58,571 bases of DNA from Bacteroidota bacterium (GCA_023417785.1 JAEZEH010000186.1:1-58571), one strand, 5' to 3'. Counted from the first letter of the stretch, positions 42,431 through 51,813 are shown. Notes: generated by a model from the sequence alone, not told the origin. Translations and numbers: made by a program.

Positions 42431-42536
42431 CCGACAATTTTTAATGCAAGCTAAGTCAACCGTGGAATATATGAAAACGAATGGCAGGCTTGATAATTAT
42501 ATGTAAGAAAGCAACGGGATTAGCAAAAATCGAAGC

Positions 42537-43904
42537 ATGGCACTACCATTTCAACAACTTTTTCGTCCTCTGGATCGATTCATGCACGCTGAATCAACGG
42601 CGGGAATACTCCTGCTGGTTAGCGCACTTGCGGCTCTTGTTATCGCCAATTCGGGTTTGGCCGATGAGTATCATGCGCTTTGGGAGAACCACCTTTCGAT
42701 GCATATCGGAAACAGCTCGGTCGACAAGTCGCTCCATCACTGGATTAACGACGGACTGATGGCGATGTTCTTCTTTGTTGTCGGGCTGGAACTTAAGCGG
42801 GAAATCATGGCAGGGGAGTTGTCCAACCTCAGGAAGGCGGCGCTGCCCCTGGTCGCGGCGGCAGGCGGTATGGTATTCCCTGCTTTAATTTTTACTGCAT
42901 TCAATTTTGGTACGCCGGGTCAAAGTGGCTGGGGTATACCAATGGCCACCGACATTGCTTTTGCGCTTGGCATCCTTGCGCTATTGGGGAAACGCGTCCC
43001 CGTTTCATTGAAAGTATTCCTGACTGCTCTGGCGATTGCTGATGACCTGGGCGCGGTATTAGTCATTGCGTTTTTCTATACGTCGGAGATATCGTTCACC
43101 AGCCTCGCCGTTGGAGTTAGTCTGCTGGGTGTGCTGATGTTGGCCAACTACCTGGGAATAAGATCGACATTATTCTACGGGCTAATCGGAATCGGGGGTG
43201 TCTGGCTGGCGTTCCTTACGTCGGGGGTCCATGCCACTATTGCCGGAGTGCTCGCAGCCATGGCTATTCCTGCCCGCACAAAAATTAATGAAGTGAAATT
43301 CCTTGAATCGCTGGAGTCGTGGGTGCAGCGTTTCAAGGCTGTTCCCCCGAATGATTTTACATCATTACTTGAGCCTCAGCAATATGAAGCCGTCGAGAAG
43401 ATTAATCGTCTTACCCTTGCTGCGGCAACACCTCTTCAACGACTCGAGCATAACCTTCATCCATGGGTGGCATTTGTAGTCATGCCACTTTTCGCTTTTG
43501 CCAACGCCGGAGTTACATTAACGGGTTCGGCCGTGAGCGACAACGTATTTGGAGGAGTTACATTAGGCGTAATAGCAGGGCTCATCGTTGGTAAACTTAT
43601 TGGTGTGATGGGCACCACCTGGGTAATGTATAGGTTGCGCGTTGCCGAGCTTCCCGCTGACATGGGCTGGGGACACTTGTTGGGCGTGGGCTTGCTCGCA
43701 GGCGTTGGATTCACGATGTCGTTATTTATTACCAATCTTGCCTATCGTGATCCGGGCCTTGTGATGCAGGCCAAGATCGGGATTTTCATCGCGTCTATTC
43801 TTGCCGGTTTGGCTGGTTACTTTGTATTAAGGCAGGTGTTAAATAAGAATGCACACCTTGATCATGGGCCGGAAGATATGTCGTCAATCAGTCAAGAACC
43901 TTAG
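42537..43904 (+). CDS. nhaA: Na+/H+ antiporter NhaA
   Basis: A 455-residue NhaA that exchanges H+ for Na+. The ion-binding aspartates are D169 and D170 (AIADDLGAV), with D139 in ATDIAFA, the equivalent of E. coli D133. N-terminal STAGILLLVSALAALVIANS and FFFVVGLELKRE are family hallmarks. It is longer than the ~390-residue enterobacterial form because of a hydrophilic insertion (~248-305, KINEVKFLESLESW) before the final helices, seen in many non-enterobacterial NhaA. Its last 17 bp overlap gatC, which is convergent. Confidence 0.95.
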   Translation: MALPFQQLFRPLDRFMHAESTAGILLLVSALAALVIANSGLADEYHALWENHLSMHIGNSSVDKSLHHWINDGLMAMFFFVVGLELKREIMAGELSNLRKAALPLVAAAGGMVFPALIFTAFNFGTPGQSGWGIPMATDIAFALGILALLGKRVPVSLKVFLTALAIADDLGAVLVIAFFYTSEISFTSLAVGVSLLGVLMLANYLGIRSTLFYGLIGIGGVWLAFLTSGVHATIAGVLAAMAIPARTKINEVKFLESLESWVQRFKAVPPNDFTSLLEPQQYEAVEKINRLTLAAATPLQRLEHNLHPWVAFVVMPLFAFANAGVTLTGSAVSDNVFGGVTLGVIAGLIVGKLIGVMGTTWVMYRLRVAELPADMGWGHLLGVGLLAGVGFTMSLFITNLAYRDPGLVMQAKIGIFIASILAGLAGYFVLRQVLNKNAHLDHGPEDMSSISQEP

Positions 43905-44175
43905 GCACGCGGAAGTAATCATCGTCAGCCTTCGGGGCACCTTCAAGGGCTTTATTATGGTTGAGGTGATGTTTAACCTTGTCATCGCGAAGTGAATTGA
44001 TTTCGAAACTCATCGTCGTGAGCGGTTCAATTCCGGCTGTGTCGACCTCCTTCAGTTTTTCAACCCATTCGACGATCGCAGTCATATCCTGCATCATTTT
44101 CTCCGCATCCTTTTCATCTATCTCCAGCCGTGAAAGGTGGGCCATCTTGTCCAGTACGTTCCGATCAATTTTCAT
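43888..44175 (-). CDS. gatC: Aspartyl/glutamyl-tRNA amidotransferase subunit C
   Basis: A 95-residue GatC, which steadies GatA/GatB in the complex making Gln-tRNA and/or Asn-tRNA. The sequence shows LSRLEIDEKDAEKMMQDMTAIVEWVEKLKEVD, then IEPLTTM and LRDDKV. It overlaps the 3' end of the upstream plsC-like gene by 11 bp and is cotranscribed with it. gatA and gatB are not in this window. Confidence 0.95.
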   Translation of the reverse strand: MKIDRNVLDKMAHLSRLEIDEKDAEKMMQDMTAIVEWVEKLKEVDTAGIEPLTTMSFEINSLRDDKVKHHLNHNKALEGAPKADDDYFRVPKVLD

Positions 44176-44899
44176 TTTTCAGGTGCTTATTGAGTTCCTT
44201 CTCAATGGTGCCGAACACCTGCTGTTTGAGCGTGTCCAGGTCTTTCAACGTAAGTCCTGCAGTTGAGACCGGTTCGTGAAAAATGATTTCGAGTCGGTGC
44301 CACCGCAGCAGGAATTCGTTGGGTGGCAAAATTATCCAATTATACGGAATGGTGACAGGCACAAGCGGGATTTGTTTCTCGATGGCCACGCGAAATGCGC
44401 CATCTTTGAAACGCCCCATGACGGGTTCGTTGTCTGTCATTATGCCCCCTTCAGGAAAAATGACGAGGCTTTTGCCTTCCTCAATCGCCTGAAGTGAACG
44501 CTTTATTGTATTAACGCGGCTTCTGAGACTCGAACGGTCTACCGTGATGTGCAGTTTACGGTACATAAAGCCGAAAAGCGGAATCCATCCTATATCACTT
44601 TTTCCCACAAATATGGTGTTTTGCCGATTCAGGCCAATGGTAGGGATATCGAGATATGAAAAATGATTCGGGCAAAACACATATTGTTTATTGCGATCTA
44701 ATTTGGCTCTATTCGTAACGCGTACGGGAATAAAAATAAAAAAAAACATCAGGCGGGCCCACCAGCGGTTGATTGATCCGATGAGCCGATGTTGTGAAGG
44801 CAGTATGATTGGAATAAAAAGCAGTGGAAGTAAAATCAGGAAAAGACCAGTAAAAACGATTACCCCATAAGCCGTATGAAGGAAGCGAAATAGTTTCAT
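44165..44899 (-). CDS. 1-acyl-sn-glycerol-3-phosphate acyltransferase (PlsC-like)
   Basis: A 244-residue membrane acyltransferase. The N-terminal membrane helix is followed by the acyl-acceptor motif NHFSYLD (the HX4D catalytic pair), the GKSDIGWIPLFGFMYRK block, the glycerophosphate motif FPEGGIM and a late VPVTIPYNW. ATG at 44899 is chosen because it precedes the first helix. It converts lysophosphatidate to phosphatidate in phospholipid synthesis, though ornithine-lipid acylation is possible. It precedes gatC, which it overlaps by 11 bp. Confidence 0.9.
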   Translation of the reverse strand: MKLFRFLHTAYGVIVFTGLFLILLPLLFIPIILPSQHRLIGSINRWWARLMFFFIFIPVRVTNRAKLDRNKQYVFCPNHFSYLDIPTIGLNRQNTIFVGKSDIGWIPLFGFMYRKLHITVDRSSLRSRVNTIKRSLQAIEEGKSLVIFPEGGIMTDNEPVMGRFKDGAFRVAIEKQIPLVPVTIPYNWIILPPNEFLLRWHRLEIIFHEPVSTAGLTLKDLDTLKQQVFGTIEKELNKHLKNEN

Positions 44900-44992
44900 A
44901 CGCAACGACAAACGTTTTCGGAAGGAGACCACCACACCAGGAAAGCTCCCTCTGAACGTGTCGGTCTTAACGGTTCTGACATGCTTATCTGA

Positions 44993-45544
44993 TTAATACC
45001 CAACAACACAACGCTCCCCCTGGAGGTAATTTGCGGCTTCTTCGAGGTGAATGTGCGCTCGTGCGTCATCCATTTCATGACGTACCTTGTGCTTGATCTC
45101 CCGCATCTTGATTGCTTCGATAAATCGTTTTACCTGTTCGGCATTCTCCAGAATCAGGGCGGGTGCCTCTGTGGGCTTGTCGTCATCACCTTTGGCAACC
45201 ATCGTGAAGTAGCACGAGTTTGTGTGTTTGGTTGTTCCGAGCTTTACATTTTGAGCTTCCACTCTTATTCCAATGATCATCGATGATCGCCCGACCCAGT
45301 TTACCGACGCGTGCATAGAAACCAGTTCGCCAACTTCAACTGGCTGAAGGAATTCAACCTTATCAACGGACACGGTGACGCAATACGCTCCCGAATGTTT
45401 GCTGGCACAGGCATAAGCCACTTTATCCATAAGGGAAAGCAAAATCCCACCATGAATTTTTCCGCCAAAATTCGCATACGACGGAATCATCAATTCCGTA
45501 ATTGTAGTCATGGAGGCTGATACGGGCTTCGAGTTGTCGCGCAT
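44993..45544 (-). CDS. Acyl-CoA thioesterase, hotdog fold (YciA/Acot type)
   Basis: A 183-residue hotdog protein. The active-site region is FGGKIHGGILLSLMDKVAYACASKHSG, the catalytic Asp/Glu and Gly helix of the family. VTVSVDKVEFLQPVEVGELV and NSCYFTMVAKG follow. The C-terminal ~45 residues are charged helix. It hydrolyses acyl-CoA thioesters. It is in a minus-strand run: 12 bp after the MATE gene, 93 bp before the plsC-like gene. Confidence 0.9.
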   Translation of the reverse strand: MRDNSKPVSASMTTITELMIPSYANFGGKIHGGILLSLMDKVAYACASKHSGAYCVTVSVDKVEFLQPVEVGELVSMHASVNWVGRSSMIIGIRVEAQNVKLGTTKHTNSCYFTMVAKGDDDKPTEAPALILENAEQVKRFIEAIKMREIKHKVRHEMDDARAHIHLEEAANYLQGERCVVGY

Positions 45545-45556
45545 AATCTCTGGACC

Positions 45557-46945
45557 TTAGGGGTTCGGTGTGCTAAAGTAGTCAATTTTTGTTCGTGCGG
45601 CTTCTTTGGAATACCGAGCTATTCGATTTCGGAGGCGATAATACATGGCAAAGGCGGTAAGAGTAAGTCCAATTAGTAAACCGACCCAGATCCCCTGGGC
45701 GCCCCAATCCATTTCGAACGTAAGCCAGTAACCCATTGGCAAGGCGATCACCCAATAGGCAATGAAAATAAGTATGGAGGGAACTCTCACATCCTGAAGT
45801 CCGCGAAGGGCCGCTATACAAATAACCTGTGCGCCGTCCGAAAGCTGAAAAAGTCCTGCGATCAAAAGCAAGTCCATGGCCAGCGCGGTGACTGCCATGT
45901 CGTGTACATACAGCGTTGGGAGGATTTCCCGTCCGGCAATAAACACCGTTGCAAATAATAGCATAAGAACCAATCCCATGGAAAGTGTTGTGAACACAGC
46001 CCGGTTCAGGTTTTGAGGATCAGCCCGCCCCGAATAGTATGCGACGCGTATCGTGGCCGAAGCCGCCAGACCCGACGTGGTCATGTAACTCAACGTGGCC
46101 AGATTTATGACTATTTGATGCGCGGCCAGTTCGGTTGTGCCCAGCCAGCCCATCATTACAAGTGAAAAATCGAAAGCGGCCACTTCAAAGATAAATTGAA
46201 ACCCACTCGGAATACCCAGGTTTAGCAATTTCCTGAGCATCCGCCTTGAATAGAGTCCGGGGAGATAGGCTTTTCTGTAATGGCGAAAGTGAGGATGGTG
46301 GTAAAGGTAGAACCCGATTCCCGCGGCCATGATTACGCGACTGATCAGCGTCGCCCATCCCGCCCCATTGAGCCCGTAAGCGGGGAAGCCCAAATGACCA
46401 TAGATCAGCACCCAGTTCAGCCCGATATTGATCACGTTGCATCCCAACACGATCACAAATGCGATACGTGTATTACTCATTCCTTCAGCAAACTGGCGAA
46501 ATGACTGATAAATAAGTACCGGAATAAGCGAGAACATAAGAATGTTCAGGTAGGGAATGGCCTTCGTTACCACTTCTGGGGGCTGATTGATGTGATACAA
46601 AAGATCTTTTCCCAGCAATACCACAGTTACCAGAAAGCAAGCATTGATAAAGTTGACCGCGAGCCCGTGTCGCAACGTGTCGACTATACGATCTTTGTCG
46701 TTTTTTCCGCTGGCTTCTGCCACAAGAGGCGTGATAGCGTACGAAACACCTATTCCAAAAAGGAGCAACACATTGAACGCGACGGTTGCCAGTCCGGCCG
46801 CGGCCAGGGAAACCGCATCGATATGTCCGACCATTACACTGTCGCAAACGCCCATCAAGACGTGTCCGAGGTTACTGCCCATTACCGGTAACGCCAGTTT
46901 CAGGATTTCCCGGAGATGAACGGACACAGGTTGAACACCAGCCAT
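45557..46945 (-). CDS. MATE-family efflux transporter
   Basis: A 462-residue protein with 12 hydrophobic segments in two related halves. N-terminal ILKLALPVMGSNLGHVLMGVCDSVMVGHID and second-half LLNLGIPSGFQFIFEVAAFDFSLVMMGWLGT are typical NorM/MATE repeats. It exports cationic compounds coupled to Na+ or H+. Substrate unknown. Cotranscribed with the NUDIX gene 8 bp upstream and the thioesterase downstream. Confidence 0.93.
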   Translation of the reverse strand: MAGVQPVSVHLREILKLALPVMGSNLGHVLMGVCDSVMVGHIDAVSLAAAGLATVAFNVLLLFGIGVSYAITPLVAEASGKNDKDRIVDTLRHGLAVNFINACFLVTVVLLGKDLLYHINQPPEVVTKAIPYLNILMFSLIPVLIYQSFRQFAEGMSNTRIAFVIVLGCNVINIGLNWVLIYGHLGFPAYGLNGAGWATLISRVIMAAGIGFYLYHHPHFRHYRKAYLPGLYSRRMLRKLLNLGIPSGFQFIFEVAAFDFSLVMMGWLGTTELAAHQIVINLATLSYMTTSGLAASATIRVAYYSGRADPQNLNRAVFTTLSMGLVLMLLFATVFIAGREILPTLYVHDMAVTALAMDLLLIAGLFQLSDGAQVICIAALRGLQDVRVPSILIFIAYWVIALPMGYWLTFEMDWGAQGIWVGLLIGLTLTAFAMYYRLRNRIARYSKEAARTKIDYFSTPNP

Positions 46946-46953
46946 GTGTGCGA

Positions 46954-47517
46954 TCAGATGCCTTTTAGTCTGGCCACGATCAGCAGACCGATAATACTCA
47001 TGCTATCGGTAATCTCGCCACTCAAGGCCAGATCGACGGCTTCTGTCAACGGAATTTTCCTGACCTGAAGGTCTGCTTCAGTTTCTTCCAGTTCACTTTC
47101 CCCGTGTTGAAGATCTTCGGCCAGAAATATGAAACCTTCCTCGTCCGTCACAGAGTTGGACGTGTGTAGTCGGGAGATCAAAGTCCATTTTACAGCGGTC
47201 AGTCCCGTCTCTTCCCGCAGTTCCCGCTTTGCCGAGTCCAGGGGGTCATCTTCTGCGGGTCCTCCTCCTTCGGGGATCTCCCACGAAAATGAATTGAGCG
47301 CGTAACGAAATTGTCCAACGAGCCATGTATTACCCTGATCGTCAACGGGAATAACACCAATAGCTTTGTTTTTAAAGTGGACTTTGCCGTAGATGCCTTT
47401 GCTTCCTGCGGGGTTGAGTACCTGATACTCAGTTACATTAATCCAGGGATTATCATATTTAATCTCGCCGGAAAGGGTAGTCCACGGATTTTTGGTTTGT
47501 TCTGTGCCTTCTGCCAT
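46954..47517 (-). CDS. NUDIX hydrolase (ADP-sugar type)
   Basis: A 187-residue NUDIX enzyme. The Nudix box reads GGGPAEDDPLDSAKRELREE then TGL, with Asp in place of the first Glu. N-terminal NPWINVTEYQVLNPAGSKG and C-terminal LTEAVDLALSGEITDS are like ADP-ribose/ADP-sugar pyrophosphatases. It probably clears nucleoside diphosphate derivatives. It is first in the minus-strand run. A TAAGTTTG box about 105 bp upstream may be its promoter. Confidence 0.9.
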   Translation of the reverse strand: MAEGTEQTKNPWTTLSGEIKYDNPWINVTEYQVLNPAGSKGIYGKVHFKNKAIGVIPVDDQGNTWLVGQFRYALNSFSWEIPEGGGPAEDDPLDSAKRELREETGLTAVKWTLISRLHTSNSVTDEEGFIFLAEDLQHGESELEETEADLQVRKIPLTEAVDLALSGEITDSMSIIGLLIVARLKGI

Positions 47518-47620
47518 GATACGGGTTGAGGAAATCGTTGAAAGAGCCCAAAACTATGGATTTCTTTTCTAGCGTAAACGGATCACTGAAGCGCGGGAGA
47601 AAAATTTTCGGGCAGGGCTG

Positions 47621-47628
47621 CAAACTTA
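47621..47628 (-). promoter_or_regulatory. Possible -7 box for the NUDIX operon
   Basis: TAAGTTTG on the minus strand (47628-47621) fits TAnnTTTG. No TTG is found at the expected -33 position, so it is a weak call. Confidence 0.35.
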
Positions 47629-47653
47629 AGGTATCTGAAAGTTATGTTTGTGG

Positions 47654-48277
47654 ATGCTCCGGTCGTCGTTTTCAAAAATACATATTGAAGCGGGTTGTGA
47701 TGAGGCAGGGCGCGGATGTCTTGCAGGTCCGGTGGTCGCCGCGGCTGTAGTGCTGCCCAGAAGGTATCGGCATCGTTTGCTCAATGATTCAAAACAATTG
47801 AAGCCTTGCGATCGCGAACGGCTTCGGGAAGAAATCCAGCGCGACGCGTTGGCATGGGCGGTCGCGGAAATCAGCCACACCGAAATTGATTCCATTAATA
47901 TTCTCAATGCCTCTTTTAAAGCGATGCATGAAGCCGTAGCCCGACTAACAGTACTGCCTTCGCTGCTTCTCATCGACGGAAACCGTTTCAACCCGTATCC
48001 CGAGATTCCACATCAATGTATAATTAAGGGAGACGGCAAATATCTGTCTATTGCCGCGGCATCTATTCTTGCCAAAACCTATCGCGATGAGTTGATGATG
48101 AAACTTGCCGCCGAATTTCCCGGATATGGCTGGGAAACTAATATGGGATATCCCACTGAAGCTCACCGCGACGGAATACGGCGACTCGGAATCACACCCT
48201 ACCACAGAAAAACGTTTCAATTACTGCCGGCACAACTTGAGTTATTTAACGCAGCCCCATATGAGGTTTGCAACTAA
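47654..48277 (+). CDS. rnhB: Ribonuclease HII
   Basis: A 207-residue RNase HII, which removes ribonucleotides from DNA. Catalytic acids: D16-E17 (AGCDEAGRG), D108 (LLIDGN) and D145 (ILAKTYRDELM). SIAAASILAK and the GYPTEAH-type segment (GYPTEAHRDGI) are family marks. ATG at 47654 is preferred over a TTG two codons before. Its 3' end overlaps the DUF3667 gene by 17 bp. Confidence 0.95.
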   Translation: MLRSSFSKIHIEAGCDEAGRGCLAGPVVAAAVVLPRRYRHRLLNDSKQLKPCDRERLREEIQRDALAWAVAEISHTEIDSINILNASFKAMHEAVARLTVLPSLLLIDGNRFNPYPEIPHQCIIKGDGKYLSIAAASILAKTYRDELMMKLAAEFPGYGWETNMGYPTEAHRDGIRRLGITPYHRKTFQLLPAQLELFNAAPYEVCN

Positions 48278-49139
48278 CAAGCCCGACACATTTGATTATT
48301 CCGTTGAACGGGTTTGCAGGAATTGTGGTAATTCTTTCTCCGGCAGGTATTGCAACCGTTGTGGTGAACGCATTTCAGAGCCTGCAGACAAGTCAGTCAT
48401 GGCTATTCTAAGTGATGTGATCCAGGGATTTACGTTCTTCGATAACAAAGCAATCCGTACCATTAAACTGATTTTCCTCCGGACAGGTGAACTGACGCGG
48501 AATTTCATGGAAGGAGTGAGGGTTCCGTTTTTGAAGCCGTTATCCGTATTTTTTCTGGCGAATTTGTTCTATTTCCTTTTTCCGGCGTTCGATACATTCA
48601 ATTCATCATTGCGGACGCAAATGCATTTCCTTCCACACAGTACTATCGCCCGAAACATAGTCGAGAAGCGTCTCGCGAGAGAACAGGTGACGCTTGAAGA
48701 GTTTACTATCCGCTATCAGCAACAGTCGACCAGCATGGCCAGGCTGATATTGATTGTTTTTGTGTTTTTTGTGGCTTTGATCCTCGGACTGATCAATTAT
48801 TCCAGCCGCCATTATTTTTATGACCACCTGCTTGCGGCACTTGAGTTTAGCAGTCTCCTGATCATAGTGGGGCTGCTAATGATTCCCTGGTTGCTGGTGC
48901 TTCTGGGCAAGCTCTGGTGGGGTAATCCACACTGGGTCGACGTTGTTCTCCAGGATTCAGTATATAGTTCACTCATAGGCGCGATTTGTCTCGGTGTTTT
49001 TTACATGATGGAAAAACGCGTTTATCTGCAAAGCACGAAAAATGCAATTATCAAGGCATTATTGATGATTCCAGGGCTCTTCATCGCCGTCCACTGCTAC
49101 CGTATTGTACTCTTCTTTGTAACTATGTGGACGTTATAA
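48261..49139 (+). CDS. DUF3667 membrane protein with zinc ribbon
   Basis: A 292-residue protein. N-terminal zinc ribbon with C19-x2-C22 and C31-x2-C34 (CRNCGNSF, RYCNRCGER), then FTFFDNKAIRTIKLIFLRTGEL and about five hydrophobic helices (FLKPLSVFFLANLFYFLF at ~90-110). This is the DUF3667 pattern, function unknown. ATG at 48261 overlaps rnhB by 17 bp, so translation may be coupled. Confidence 0.85.
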   Translation: MRFATNKPDTFDYSVERVCRNCGNSFSGRYCNRCGERISEPADKSVMAILSDVIQGFTFFDNKAIRTIKLIFLRTGELTRNFMEGVRVPFLKPLSVFFLANLFYFLFPAFDTFNSSLRTQMHFLPHSTIARNIVEKRLAREQVTLEEFTIRYQQQSTSMARLILIVFVFFVALILGLINYSSRHYFYDHLLAALEFSSLLIIVGLLMIPWLLVLLGKLWWGNPHWVDVVLQDSVYSSLIGAICLGVFYMMEKRVYLQSTKNAIIKALLMIPGLFIAVHCYRIVLFFVTMWTL

Positions 49140-49154
49140 TCTCAAGGCGGTCTT

Positions 49155-49162
49155 TACCTTTG
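49155..49162 (+). promoter_or_regulatory. -7 box adjacent to the NRDE start codon
   Basis: A perfect TACCTTTG ends only 4 bp before the ATG at 49167. No TTG lies at the expected -33 spacing. If used, the mRNA would be leaderless or nearly so. Confidence 0.4.
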
Positions 49163-49166
49163 CTCC

Positions 49167-49937
49167 ATGTGTTTGATTTTTTTTGCGATAGACCAACATC
49201 CTGAGTATAGACTCATCATTGCCGGGAATCGCGACGAGTTTTATAACCGGAAAACCGCACCTGCAGAATTCTGGCCGGATTATCCGGAGTTGTTGGGAGG
49301 CCGTGATCTCGAAGCTATGGGGACATGGCTCGGAATGACAAGATCAGGCCGGATCAGCATGCTGACCAATTATCGGGATCTTGCCGGTTTGAAAAACCAT
49401 GCCCCCTCCCGGGGAAAGCTGGTTTCAGATTATTTGATCGGCAATGCCAGGCCTGAGGATTACCTGGGTGGGGTCGCAAAAAAGGGCCAGGAGTTTAATG
49501 GATTCAACCTCCTGGCAGGTGACGTTAATTCCCTATGGTATTATTCCAACTACGGTGACGGCATCCGGCATCTTGTAAAAGGCACCTTCGGACTCAGCAA
49601 TCACCTGTTAGACACGCCATGGCCTAAAGTGAAAAAAGGTAAATTGGCCTTTGAGCGCATCCTGGCTTCCAAGAATAAGATGACGACCGAGGTGCTTTTT
49701 GAATTATTGTCTGATGAAGAAATCGCACCGGATGACGCACTCCCGGCCACCGGGCTTTCCATCGAACGTGAGCGCGCCCTGTCTTCAATGTTCATTAAGT
49801 CGCCGGACTACGGATCGCGATGCTCCACGGTTATTATGATCAACCGGAACAATGATGTGATTTTCAGTGAACGGGTTTTCGATCTTCAAACTTTTGCCTA
49901 CACCACACAAACCTTTGAATTTTCACTGGAGGCCTAA
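49167..49937 (+). CDS. NRDE (TANGO2-like) family protein
   Basis: A 256-residue protein. It starts MCLIFFAIDQHPEYRLIIAGNRDEFY, with the conserved N-terminal Cys2 and the NRDE motif that names the family. LGGRDLEAMGTWLGMTRSGR and TNYR follow. The N-terminal Cys suggests an Ntn-hydrolase-like fold. The eukaryotic relative TANGO2 has been tied to heme or lipid handling; the bacterial role is not established. Start fixed by Cys2 and the MCL motif. Confidence 0.92.
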   Translation: MCLIFFAIDQHPEYRLIIAGNRDEFYNRKTAPAEFWPDYPELLGGRDLEAMGTWLGMTRSGRISMLTNYRDLAGLKNHAPSRGKLVSDYLIGNARPEDYLGGVAKKGQEFNGFNLLAGDVNSLWYYSNYGDGIRHLVKGTFGLSNHLLDTPWPKVKKGKLAFERILASKNKMTTEVLFELLSDEEIAPDDALPATGLSIERERALSSMFIKSPDYGSRCSTVIMINRNNDVIFSERVFDLQTFAYTTQTFEFSLEA

Positions 49938-49964
49938 TGTAGTTTACCTATCTTTCATGCGTTG

Positions 49965-50843
49965 ATGGCAAAGCATAAAAAAGACAAGTCTCCGCTTCTC
50001 CTGAAATTCGTTCGCTGGATGTTCCCAAGGCTGGAGAAAGTCGCACCGCCATTGGCTCATCGATACTTTCTCAGGATTTTTTTTACCCCGCTGAAGTATC
50101 CGGTTCCGGAAAAAGAACAAAAGGCCGTGTCATTTGCGAAGCCGTTCACTTTCCTGGCTGCAGATCAAACCATCCAGGGCTATGTATGGGGTGACCAGGA
50201 CAGGCCGTATGTGCTGTTGGTCCACGGATGGGCTGGACGTGCAACGCAGTTCAGACGGTTTCTGAAACCACTTCTCAACGCGGGCTTTCGTATTATTGGC
50301 TTCGATGGCCCCGCTCACGGAGGATCAACCGGAAAGCGAACCGATATCTTTGAATTTCGAAAGACTTTAGAAAAAATCTATCAAATGCATGGAGAACCTC
50401 AAGCAGTCATAGCCCATTCATTTGGTGGGGTTGCCACCTTGTACGCGGCGATGAATGGGCTGCCGGTCAAGAAACTTGTCAATATTGCCAGTCCAACGAT
50501 CGGCGATGAAGTCATTCGAACCTACTTGAGGGCCGTAAATGGTTCGTGGAAGACGGGCCTCTTCTTCAAAAAGTGGATCCTGAAAACGCAGGGAAAGCCT
50601 TTCGAAGAGTTTTCGTCGCTGCACTTCGTTCAAAACCTTCCTGCCCCCGTGGAAATATTGCTCGTTCACGACGAGAATGACAAAGAAGTGGATATCCGCC
50701 ACGCGGAGGCACTGGTAAACTCCTACCAATGGGCTAACCTTTTAAGGACTAAGAAACTGGGGCATACACGCATTCTGAGGGACGAACAGGTGATCCGGCG
50801 GTGCGTCACCTTCATCGCAGATCGGAATACCGTACCGATGTGA
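49965..50843 (+). CDS. Alpha/beta-fold hydrolase
   Basis: A 292-residue hydrolase. HGWAGRATQF is the oxyanion-hole region (~87-96), the nucleophile elbow is AHSFGG with S152, the acid is probably Asp in LLVHDENDKE (~235) and the His is in KLGHTRIL (~263). ATG at 49965 is preferred over a TTG one codon before. The basic N-terminal ~35 residues have no signal peptide. Substrate unknown. Confidence 0.88.
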   Translation: MAKHKKDKSPLLLKFVRWMFPRLEKVAPPLAHRYFLRIFFTPLKYPVPEKEQKAVSFAKPFTFLAADQTIQGYVWGDQDRPYVLLVHGWAGRATQFRRFLKPLLNAGFRIIGFDGPAHGGSTGKRTDIFEFRKTLEKIYQMHGEPQAVIAHSFGGVATLYAAMNGLPVKKLVNIASPTIGDEVIRTYLRAVNGSWKTGLFFKKWILKTQGKPFEEFSSLHFVQNLPAPVEILLVHDENDKEVDIRHAEALVNSYQWANLLRTKKLGHTRILRDEQVIRRCVTFIADRNTVPM

Positions 50844-50872
50844 ATCCAGGGAAAACCTTAACCACATGAAGG

Positions 50873-50880
50873 TAAATTTG
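50873..50880 (+). promoter_or_regulatory. Possible -7 box for the ABC ATPase gene
   Basis: TAAATTTG fits TAnnTTTG. No TTG lies at the expected -33 distance. The leader would be ~95 nt. Confidence 0.35.
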
Positions 50881-50982
50881 CTCACCCGGTAAACTTTTGC
50901 CTACTTGAGTTCGTCTTAGAAATTAGCTGAAATATTGGCCGCTTTGCTGTAATGATTTCCGGTAATTAACAACCAATTGGGC

Positions 50983-51699
50983 ATGAATATCATCGAAACA
51001 CACCACATCGCAAGAGTTTACAAAATGGGAAACAACATTGTGAACGCACTTCAGGATGTGACCATTTCCATCGAAAGGGGAGAGTACGTGGCGTTTATGG
51101 GGCCTTCCGGTTCAGGAAAGTCTACGTTGATGAATATTGTAGGATGCCTTGACACACCCACCAGTGGTACCTACATCCTGAATAATCACGTGGTGAGCGA
51201 GATGACTGAAAATCAGCTCGCCGAAATTCGCAACAAGGAAATCGGGTTCGTTTTTCAAACGTTCAACCTGCTGCCGCGGGCTTCCGCTCTCGAAAATGTC
51301 GCGCTTCCGTTGATCTATGCGGGTTATAACCGCGCCGACCGGGAAGAAATTGCCATGGACGCATTGACCAGTGTCAGCCTTGCGGATCGCCACCATCATA
51401 AACCAAATGAATTGTCAGGCGGTCAGCGCCAGCGCGTGGCTATCGCCCGGGCTCTTGTGAATAAGCCATCGATCATCCTGGCTGACGAACCCACGGGTAA
51501 CCTGGACACTAAGACTTCCTATGATATTATGAAGCTGTTTCAGGATCTTCACGACAAGGGTAACACCATTATCATGGTAACGCACGAAGACGACATCGCT
51601 CACTATGCCCATCGTATTATCCGCCTTCGCGACGGTCTCATAGAATGGGATCGCAAAAATGAAAATATTAACCGCGGGGAAATTGTTCCATCGAATTAG
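50983..51699 (+). CDS. ABC transporter ATP-binding protein (MacB/LolD type)
   Basis: A 238-residue ATPase. Walker A is GPSGSGKST (40-48), Q-loop in FVFQTFNLLPR, signature LSGGQRQR, Walker B IILADEPTGNLD, and H-loop in VTHEDD. MacB/LolD-type ATPases pair with FtsX-like permeases; no permease is adjacent, so it must act with a permease encoded elsewhere. ATG at 50983 is chosen over a TTG two codons before it. Confidence 0.92.
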   Translation: MNIIETHHIARVYKMGNNIVNALQDVTISIERGEYVAFMGPSGSGKSTLMNIVGCLDTPTSGTYILNNHVVSEMTENQLAEIRNKEIGFVFQTFNLLPRASALENVALPLIYAGYNRADREEIAMDALTSVSLADRHHHKPNELSGGQRQRVAIARALVNKPSIILADEPTGNLDTKTSYDIMKLFQDLHDKGNTIIMVTHEDDIAHYAHRIIRLRDGLIEWDRKNENINRGEIVPSN

Positions 51700-51813
51700 C
51701 AATAGGTCTGGCTGTCAGTCAGGAAATTAGCCGTATCCATCCCGTAAAAACGAGTCCAGAAACCGCCCCCGGCCGCAGGAGTAAATGGGATTTAAAAAAA
51801 ATCGCTGGAGGCA

